Source of the DNA: Bacteroidales bacterium
GTDB lineage: Bacteria; Bacteroidota; Bacteroidia; Bacteroidales; UBA1402
Reading direction: 5' to 3'
Length of the DNA: 5,153 bases
NCBI GenBank assembly: GCA_003506275.1
Contig: DOBD01000090.1
Span: 1 to 5,153 of the forward strand
The position numbers and the translations under genes are program-made. The notes beneath the pieces are model-generated. The model ran no database searches, had not been told where the DNA came from, and worked only from the letters and a program-made list of their open reading frames with translations. This document shows, piece after piece, positions 1 through 5,153 of this stretch. Every line of letters starts with the position of its first letter. Within the stretch, counting starts at the first letter, position 1.

Positions 1-123
1 ACCAGTGACATTGATCTGACTGCCGGCTTTGGTTGTGTTGGGGAAGTTGATGTCACCGTTGATGACAAATTTACCTTCAGCTACATTTACCTGGCTACCA
101 CGAGTCGAAGCCGGGAAGTTGAA
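1..123 (-). repeat. Two adjacent protein-level repeat units (about 24-25 residues) within the secreted protein
   Basis: Residues 736-776 of the large secreted protein contain two related units. FNFPASTRGSQVNVAEG (736-752) and INFPNTTKAGSQINVTG (760-776) share NFP, a Thr and Lys/Arg-rich turn, and GSQ-V/I-NV. The offset is 24 residues at NFP and 25 at SQ. They directly follow TKAGTGTWTVNN and resemble the unit of autotransporter-associated beta-strand repeats, one or two turns of a beta helix. The array is cut by the window edge, so the copy number is unknown. Confidence 0.6.
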
Positions 124-2328
124 GTTATTGTTCACGGTCCAGGTACCCGTACCGGCTTTGGTGACAGCCATACCATTGGAGGCATAGGTCGTCACGGCTT
201 CGGTCGTATCGGTAGCGGCTGTATAACTCTTGGTAAAGGCGGCGATTTCACCGTTGAAGACAGCATCGGTATTCAAACCACCAATGTTATAGGTGAAATA
301 ACGGCCATCCACAAAGCCAGTTTCCAAGCGCGAGGTGGCGTCACCCGTCAATTCACCAACGTACAGCACATCGTTGCTGTTACTGTTTTCATTGTACTGA
401 CGAACCAAACGGGTATGCGGCCCTAGATTCAATTTAACACGCTGAAGAACAGTTCCGGTAGCACCCAATCCATTGGGGACAGGATTACCCTCCACGTCAT
501 TGAAGAAGTTCACCTGGCAGCCGTCGGGCAGTGTGCCGCCCCAACCGGTACGCCATGTGGCACCGTTCAAACTGGTTTGCGTCTTCTGATGAAGGTTGAT
601 GGTAGAGAAACCGGAAATCGCTGACGCGTATTCGTTGAGCGATACCAAATCCATGTTCAACGTACCACCCTCACCGACGATGTCTTTGGTGAACGTAGCC
701 CCTGCTTCCATAACCAGTTTGGTCACCGGAGCCTTCAGCGTGAAGGAGTCGGCGGCAGCCACATGCTTGATGTAAACGGAGTCGGCTGTAACCGTGGCAC
801 CACCCTTCAGGCGGATATCAGCTGCCAAGGTAACGGGAGCGTTGATGTACAACGAACCATTACCGACAATACGGCCTGTACCGGCGATTTGATAACCGGG
901 AGCTGAGATGGTCATGTCGGCATCACCCAAGGAGATTTCGCCCTCTACGGCGATGGAGTCGTTGGTCGGGTTGGCGTTGGAAAATTCAACGGCATTACCG
1001 GCTTGGTATCCCATAGGGGAACCACCAGCTACGCTGAAGTTGTCTTCCACGTAGCTCCAGTTATTTCCAGTGGCACCATTCCATACATAGGTACCTGCTA
1101 TCTTGACCACTTTCTTGAAGACAACGGTCAGGTAATTGGTCGAGCTGGTGGAAAAATCAACTTCCAGGCTTTCACCATCTGCACCACCTTTGGGATTGGC
1201 CAAGTTAGCTGCATGTGTTGCCGCTTCGTCATAGAAATACAGGGTATTACCGTCTTCTGAGGTAAAGTTGAGCTTGTCATCAGCAGCAATCCACAAGGTT
1301 GATTGTACTTGTTGTTTGGACAATGTGCGTGAAGCCTTGGCGACATTACCATCTTGATCAACATACTTAACCTCAACATCAGCAATGCCAACGGATTCTT
1401 TCCAGGTATACAACTGCATGTTGTCGTACGAGTGATTCAAGGCACCCGAACCTCCACTACGCGTATGGTAAGAAACCATACGGTCCAGCGCCGTGACCAC
1501 ACGGTCCTTAAGTTCCACCGTGGTAGCGGTACCGACCATCCAGGGAGCGATGAAAGGCAAATCGACCAGGGAGTCGCGGTTGGCCACGGAGTCGATCTGA
1601 TACACGACAAACTTTTGCACCTTTTGGGTGGCAAAGTTCATTTCGGCCATAATATGATAGGCCTTACCCAGAATCAAACGAACCTTGGTCTGTGTGCTGA
1701 GGTTCAAGCTGTCGGTGGTGTACCAGTCTGATGTGCTGGCACCTACACGTTTGAAATAGCTATTGTTACCGTTCTGGTTGTAAATAACCGGACCCAGGAA
1801 AGTGCTTTCATCCACGGGAGGACCCTGAGGATCCATGTTCCACAGATGAAGGAAACCAGTATCCTTGTAGCAGTACAGCCCAAAAATAGCGTCACCGTAC
1901 CAGGTATCGTTGACGTTTACGTTTTGGCTGTTGGGACCCATCAGGATAATACCGTTGGCCTGTTTGGCGTTCCAGTTGCCTGAATTGACGACCCAGTCAA
2001 ACTCCAACACCCAGGTCATCGAGTCTTTGAATTGACTGGTGGCCGTGGACGGGAAACGCAATTCACCACCACGGGTTCCTGATCCGCTTGCGGTAACCTT
2101 AAGAAAGCCTTGAGCAGGAGAGCCCAGTGAATACGTGGCGGCGGCATGACCAATCAAGTTGGTATTGTTAGAAACACCAGTCCAGCCGGTAGGTAATGCT
2201 TCTATGCCATCAAAGGTTTGGTTGATGAAATAGTTGGGATAATACGTCCCGGGCTGAGCAACTGCGCTGCCAATACTCACAATGACCGCAAGCGCGGTAC
2301 TGAAAATAAAAGTAGAGATTTTTTTCAT
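1..2328 (-). CDS. Large secreted modular protein with jelly-roll, MucBP-like and autotransporter-type beta-strand repeats (3' end outside window)
   Basis: The frame is open from ATG at 2328 to the left edge: 776 residues and no stop. Residues 1-24 form a Sec signal peptide (MKKIS, hydrophobic core, then AVA before Q25) with no lipobox cysteine. Residues 32-310 look like a concanavalin A-like jelly roll: it opens with NQTFDGIEALPTGWT (36-50), has VLEFDW (107-112) and a strand YHIMAEMNF (224-232), and ends YDNMQLYTW (301-309). Residues 315-407 look MucBP-like, with VEVKYVDQDGN (318-328), EDGNTLYFYDE (358-368) and LTVVFKK (400-406). From YVWNGATGNNWS (414-425) the chain becomes rich in Gly, Asn, Thr and Val, as in autotransporter-associated beta-helix proteins; TKAGTGTWTVNN (723-734) is a typical repeat opening. 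It probably shares an operon with the SusC/SusD pair. A type IX secretion C-terminal signal or a catalytic domain may lie further left. Function is not assigned; an adhesin, glycan binder or repeat-bearing enzyme are all possible. Confidence 0.85.
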   Translation of the reverse strand, partial: MKKISTFIFSTALAVIVSIGSAVAQPGTYYPNYFINQTFDGIEALPTGWTGVSNNTNLIGHAAATYSLGSPAQGFLKVTASGSGTRGGELRFPSTATSQFKDSMTWVLEFDWVVNSGNWNAKQANGIILMGPNSQNVNVNDTWYGDAIFGLYCYKDTGFLHLWNMDPQGPPVDESTFLGPVIYNQNGNNSYFKRVGASTSDWYTTDSLNLSTQTKVRLILGKAYHIMAEMNFATQKVQKFVVYQIDSVANRDSLVDLPFIAPWMVGTATTVELKDRVVTALDRMVSYHTRSGGSGALNHSYDNMQLYTWKESVGIADVEVKYVDQDGNVAKASRTLSKQQVQSTLWIAADDKLNFTSEDGNTLYFYDEAATHAANLANPKGGADGESLEVDFSTSSTNYLTVVFKKVVKIAGTYVWNGATGNNWSYVEDNFSVAGGSPMGYQAGNAVEFSNANPTNDSIAVEGEISLGDADMTISAPGYQIAGTGRIVGNGSLYINAPVTLAADIRLKGGATVTADSVYIKHVAAADSFTLKAPVTKLVMEAGATFTKDIVGEGGTLNMDLVSLNEYASAISGFSTINLHQKTQTSLNGATWRTGWGGTLPDGCQVNFFNDVEGNPVPNGLGATGTVLQRVKLNLGPHTRLVRQYNENSNSNDVLYVGELTGDATSRLETGFVDGRYFTYNIGGLNTDAVFNGEIAAFTKSYTAATDTTEAVTTYASNGMAVTKAGTGTWTVNNNFNFPASTRGSQVNVAEGKFVINGDINFPNTTKAGSQINVTG

Positions 2329-2434
2329 TGTGATTGAGATTAAGGAACACCTCTAATTGGTTTGGTTTGATTGTGACAGGAGCAGAGGTGACTTAGAGCC
2401 CTTGTCCAATCGTAGGAAATTCTTGCAAACTTCT
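2329..2434 (-). other. Intergenic spacer between the susD-like gene and the large secreted-protein gene
   Basis: This 106-base spacer separates co-directional genes. Reading the minus strand, I find no oligo-T terminator and no good match to the Bacteroidota promoter (TTTG box near -33 and TAnnTTTG near -7). It ends in an A/T- and C-rich stretch, AATCTCAATCACA, right before the ATG, with no Shine-Dalgarno sequence. It does contain one short inverted repeat (2348-2354 with 2384-2390). The simplest reading is a transcribed operon spacer, possibly with a weak structure that tunes expression of the downstream gene. Confidence 0.55.
2348..2390 (-). repeat. Short inverted repeat in the operon spacer (7-bp arms, 29-base loop)
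   Basis: CACCTCT at 2348-2354 and AGAGGTG at 2384-2390 are exact reverse complements, so the transcript could fold into a 7-bp stem about 20 bases before the start codon of the secreted-protein gene. There is no following U-run, the loop is long, and the stem does not extend by another pair at either end, so an intrinsic terminator is unlikely. It could be an mRNA processing or attenuation element, or chance. Confidence 0.3.
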
Positions 2435-4174
2435 TTACTCGTAGAACGGCAAATACCAACTTGTTTCGTCTGCGGTAAACGCAGGTGCCGGTATGTTGGC
2501 CCGCTCGTATTTCTTTTTGATGTTGTCGTTAAACAGAAAGCTGAAACCATCACGTCCCTCTTTGTTCATGCGGCGGGCTACGCGCACCAGGTCTCCCCAG
2601 CGGTGGCCCTCAAAGGCTAACTCAAGGGCTGATTCACGCACAATCTGCTGTTCCAACCATTGGATGCTATCCAGGGTGGTGGTCAGACCGGCAGGGAAAG
2701 ACAGTGCTGGCATGAAAACCCGACCTCGGACACCACCGTTCTGCTCCCATTGACGCGGATAGCGGGCGTCAAACCGGTAGGCAAAGGGGTAAGGATCGAA
2801 GGGGCTTGTTCCTGTGATGTAACAGGAGTCGTCGGGGTAATAACTACCATCAGGCCTGGTGAACCGGTATCGTTCGTTGCGGATGCCGCTGTTGAGGAAA
2901 CAGGAAGCCAGAAATGGATAGCCGGCACGGTTGGCGGCCTCAGCGTAACGCAGGTGTAATCCGGCCGCCCGGTAAAGCATCCAGAAACCATGGGTTTTGG
3001 CCAACGAGGAAGTGGAAATCTGAGCACTGTATTTGGTGATCAATCCATCTTCAGTAAAGGATCCACCCTTACCACGGGCATCATAGGGGAACTGGTTGCG
3101 CATGGGTTTGGCCCAAAGGGAATCCATGGCATAGGCAGAGGCCTTGAGTTGGTAGCCTTCAAAGAGATCGGTGAAAGGATTGACCGGTTCTAGTTTATCA
3201 TCGAAAGGAATGCACCAAATGCGTTCATACGCAGCCCTGGTACTGGCTTTGCGGGTGGCAGGTGCATCCCTGAAAATATCATCCCAGGTATTGATCAAAC
3301 CGTCGGCATCCTCGATATGGCCGTCCCTGAACAAGATGGCATACCAACTGGGTTCGCCAGAGGTGCTGGTGAAAGGATAGGTATAGAGCCTGTAGCGCAT
3401 ACGCCTTATGTTCAGATTACCGTTATCCTCGTCAGTCGCCATGACCATCCGGTAGTAATTGGCAGCTTCGGCGTATTGGTTATTGGCCAGGTAGAGATCT
3501 GCCAGCACCAGCCGTTTGCTGATAAACATCGGCTCCAGAGAATATCCATTGGGGGTACCGTTAATCAGGTCGGAATAGATGTAATCGTCCAGCAAAGGCA
3601 GGCTGTTCATGTAGTCGATCAGCTCGGGCAACAAGGCGTCAGCATTCTTACGTTGGGCGCTACCCATATACTGTTCCACATCGGAGAGGTTGACCAATGG
3701 TTCGGTAATGTAGGGCACACTGCCGTACAGGTTTAAAAGCTGAAGGTAAATCCAGCAACGCAGAGCACCGATATCCGAATAGCGTTCGTCGTACTCGTCT
3801 TGCGTCATTTTATTCTCAGCCAACATCTTGTCGAAATTGTCCAAGACATCGTTGCAGGAATTGATCACGGCGTAGAACTTCAAGGGACTCACCCAGGGAT
3901 TGGAGGCGTCAATCTGATTTTGATTGAGGCTTTCCAAATCCGGCGTGGCATTAGGGGTGACATCCATCAGGTCAGCCCTCAACTCGTTGAGGATAACTAC
4001 TTGCTCAGCCAGGGTGGTGAATTGAGCATAGACACCCAGTATGGCTCGATCGGCGTCGGCAAGTTCTTGATAGAATTTGTCGTAGGGAACAGCGTCGCCC
4101 AAATCATCGCCCGAACAGGCATTGAAGGTAATCACACCTACGGAGAGGGTCAGTATCAGGAGTATTCGTTTCAT
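2435..4174 (-). CDS. SusD/RagB-family surface lipoprotein (nutrient-binding partner of SusC)
   Basis: A complete 579-residue SusD/RagB-type lipoprotein, close to the family's usual length. The ATG at 4174 gives a lipoprotein signal peptide: a KR n-region, a hydrophobic core at 4-17, and lipobox FNAC with the lipidated cysteine at residue 20. CSGDD follows, and acidic residues just after the cysteine fit the Bacteroidota surface-export signal. The N-terminal SusD-like helical region includes FYAVINSCNDVLDNFDKM (100-117) and ALRCWIYLQLLNLYGSVPYI (137-156). A TPR-like helix pair lies at 221-247. The C-terminal SusD domain carries LYRAAGLHLRYAEAANRAGY (400-419) and the signature ELAFEGHRWGDLVR (518-531). 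The protein should sit on the cell surface as a lid on the SusC barrel and bind the ligand. No Shine-Dalgarno sequence is seen before the start, which is common in this phylum. The substrate is unknown: the family binds glycans mostly, but RagB-type members take up peptides. Confidence 0.97.
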   Translation of the reverse strand: MKRILLILTLSVGVITFNACSGDDLGDAVPYDKFYQELADADRAILGVYAQFTTLAEQVVILNELRADLMDVTPNATPDLESLNQNQIDASNPWVSPLKFYAVINSCNDVLDNFDKMLAENKMTQDEYDERYSDIGALRCWIYLQLLNLYGSVPYITEPLVNLSDVEQYMGSAQRKNADALLPELIDYMNSLPLLDDYIYSDLINGTPNGYSLEPMFISKRLVLADLYLANNQYAEAANYYRMVMATDEDNGNLNIRRMRYRLYTYPFTSTSGEPSWYAILFRDGHIEDADGLINTWDDIFRDAPATRKASTRAAYERIWCIPFDDKLEPVNPFTDLFEGYQLKASAYAMDSLWAKPMRNQFPYDARGKGGSFTEDGLITKYSAQISTSSLAKTHGFWMLYRAAGLHLRYAEAANRAGYPFLASCFLNSGIRNERYRFTRPDGSYYPDDSCYITGTSPFDPYPFAYRFDARYPRQWEQNGGVRGRVFMPALSFPAGLTTTLDSIQWLEQQIVRESALELAFEGHRWGDLVRVARRMNKEGRDGFSFLFNDNIKKKYERANIPAPAFTADETSWYLPFYE

Positions 4175-4203
4175 TGTTATGCGTATTTGTATGTCAATAC
4201 CAA

Positions 4204-4213
4204 GACTCGAGTC
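4204..4213. repeat. 10-bp perfect palindrome GACTCGAGTC in the susC-susD spacer
   Basis: The palindrome begins one base after the TAA of the SusC-like gene (reading the minus strand) and lies within the 40-base gap before the SusD-like start. It is too short to form a stable hairpin, since only about three base pairs remain after allowing a loop, and it has no T-run, so it is not a terminator. Whether it has a role is unknown. Confidence 0.3.
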
Positions 4214-4214
4214 A

Positions 4215-5153
4215 TTACAAGCCCAGTTTTATTCCCAGCGACAACAGGCGTGGCTGTGGTACGGTACAGGGATCGATACCCTGGTATAAAGGACTGGTAC
4301 CAGCGGCAAATTCGGGATCCAGGCCTTTGTAGCGTGTCAGCGTGATCAAATTCTCCCCCGACAAGTATAAAGAACAGTTTTGAATCACGGGAATGTTCAT
4401 CGGCACATTGTACGACAGGGTTACATTTTTCAGGCGCAGGTAGGATCCGTCCTCTATCCAACGATCAGAGAACCGGGCATTGCCCATGGGGTCACCGGGA
4501 GTGGCCTTGGGTACGGAGGTCTCATCCCCTTCGTACCGCCAGCGACCGAGCACGGTGCGGAACTGATTGTTTGGAGTCGACATACTCTCCAAGTGCGTGC
4601 GTGCCACGTTATATACGTCACCTCCCACGGAATAGGTAAACAAGGCACTCAGCGCTATTTGTTTGTATGTCAACGCCGTATTAATATTTCCAACTAAGTC
4701 TGGATTGGGATCACCAATGACCACCCGGTCGGAGGCATCAATGACATTATCGCTGTTTTGGTTCACAAAGCGCATGTCACCGGCAGTGAAAGGAATCAGC
4801 ACCAATCCTTCGCGGATATTGAGATTGGCTGCGGTAGCTTCGTCGCTCGTGCTGAACACACCGTCTGTCTGATAGCCGTAAAAAACGCCCAAGGGTTGAC
4901 CCACTTTGGTCTGTACTGTTCCTCCCCACATTTCGTTTTCATACGTTTGACCACCCAGGTCCAGCACTTCGTTTTTGTAGGTTGAGGCCATCAAACCCAG
5001 GTCCCATTTCCAATCCTGGGTATTGACCAGGCGAGCGTTCAGGTTGAGATCCAATCCCAAATTACGCATCTTCCCAGCGTTTAACAACACATTATACTGC
5101 GATCCCGATATACTGGCTGGCTTCATGCTCATGACCATGTCGCTCACGGTGTT
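4215..5153 (-). CDS. SusC/RagA-family TonB-dependent outer-membrane transporter, C-terminal part (5' end outside window)
   Basis: This is the C-terminal 312 residues of a TonB-dependent receptor of the SusC/RagA family, which forms an outer-membrane beta barrel that imports ligands delivered by its SusD partner. The frame is open to the right edge, so the true start, signal peptide, carboxypeptidase-like domain and plug lie beyond it; the GTG at 5147 is only an internal codon. Family hallmarks, in fragment numbering, are VGQPLGVFYGYQTDGVF (84-100), GDMRFVNQNSDNVIDASDR (125-143) followed by VVIGDPNPD (144-152), RWIEDGSYLRLKNVTLSYNVP (231-251), and LYLSGENLITLTRYKGLDPE (262-281). The end, VPQPRLLSLGIKLGL, matches the usual closing barrel strand of the family, with TAA at 4217-4215. 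The susD-like gene begins 40 bases downstream, as expected for a co-transcribed pair. The ligand cannot be inferred from this part. Family assignment is very secure. Confidence 0.96.
   Translation of the reverse strand, partial: NTVSDMVMSMKPASISGSQYNVLLNAGKMRNLGLDLNLNARLVNTQDWKWDLGLMASTYKNEVLDLGGQTYENEMWGGTVQTKVGQPLGVFYGYQTDGVFSTSDEATAANLNIREGLVLIPFTAGDMRFVNQNSDNVIDASDRVVIGDPNPDLVGNINTALTYKQIALSALFTYSVGGDVYNVARTHLESMSTPNNQFRTVLGRWRYEGDETSVPKATPGDPMGNARFSDRWIEDGSYLRLKNVTLSYNVPMNIPVIQNCSLYLSGENLITLTRYKGLDPEFAAGTSPLYQGIDPCTVPQPRLLSLGIKLGL

Noticed and set aside
2319..2325. Run of seven A (minus strand) at codons 2-4 of the secreted-protein gene, a possible phase-variation tract
   Set aside because: It is the ordinary result of a Met-Lys-Lys-Ile start and is short for a slippage switch.
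2407..2414. TACGATTG on the minus strand, a one-mismatch match to the Bacteroidota -7 box TAnnTTTG
   Set aside because: The nearest upstream TTTG is only 11 bases away, whereas about 19-21 is expected, so the pair does not form a credible promoter.
2683..3027. A minus-strand open frame of 114 codons inside the susD-like gene
   Set aside because: It overlaps conserved SusD codons in another frame, and its composition (rich in Pro, Thr and Arg) looks like an out-of-frame translation.
4192..4197. TTGACA on the minus strand upstream of the SusD-like start, resembling a sigma-70 -35 box
   Set aside because: Only about 17 bases separate it from the ATG, so there is no room for a -10 box and leader. 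Bacteroidota primary promoters also use a different consensus.
3800..4345. A plus-strand open frame of 181 codons spanning the susC/susD junction
   Set aside because: It lies antisense to two secure genes, shows no recognisable domain or membrane/signal pattern, and is explained as the complement of coding sequence.
1..5153. Search for CRISPR arrays, tRNA/rRNA genes, insertion sequences and attachment sites
   Set aside because: No regularly spaced direct repeats, no tRNA-like cloverleaf, no transposase reading frame and no paired terminal repeats were seen. Almost all of the window is coding.

Overview
The window is a piece of a Bacteroidota chromosome, most likely from the order Bacteroidales. 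The evidence is an adjacent SusC/RagA-type TonB-dependent receptor and SusD/RagB-type lipoprotein, a pairing characteristic of this phylum, plus gene starts without a clear Shine-Dalgarno sequence. Base composition looks close to balanced G+C by eye. I cannot name a genus.

All genes lie on the minus strand, so the operon reads from right to left. At the right edge (5153-4215) is the C-terminal part of a SusC-like outer-membrane transporter; its plug and most of its barrel lie outside the window. A 40-base gap follows, then a complete 579-residue SusD-like surface lipoprotein (4174-2435). A 106-base gap follows, then a long reading frame that starts at 2328 and runs off the left edge without a stop (776 residues visible). 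This third protein has a signal peptide that is not of the lipoprotein type. After it come a probable concanavalin A-like jelly-roll region, a small MucBP-like segment, and a beta-strand-rich region resembling autotransporter-associated repeats. The C-terminal end is not visible.

SusC and SusD families form an outer-membrane complex: the lipoprotein caps the barrel and helps capture a ligand, usually an oligosaccharide and sometimes peptides, for TonB-powered import. The third protein, in the same direction just downstream, is plausibly a large surface or secreted partner, but its role and the ligand cannot be read from this window. No glycoside hydrolase, polysaccharide lyase, sensor/regulator, RNA gene, mobile element or CRISPR array is visible.

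The SusC/SusD part is ordinary for this phylum. The least ordinary item is the large modular repeat-bearing protein, and the case for novelty there is modest.
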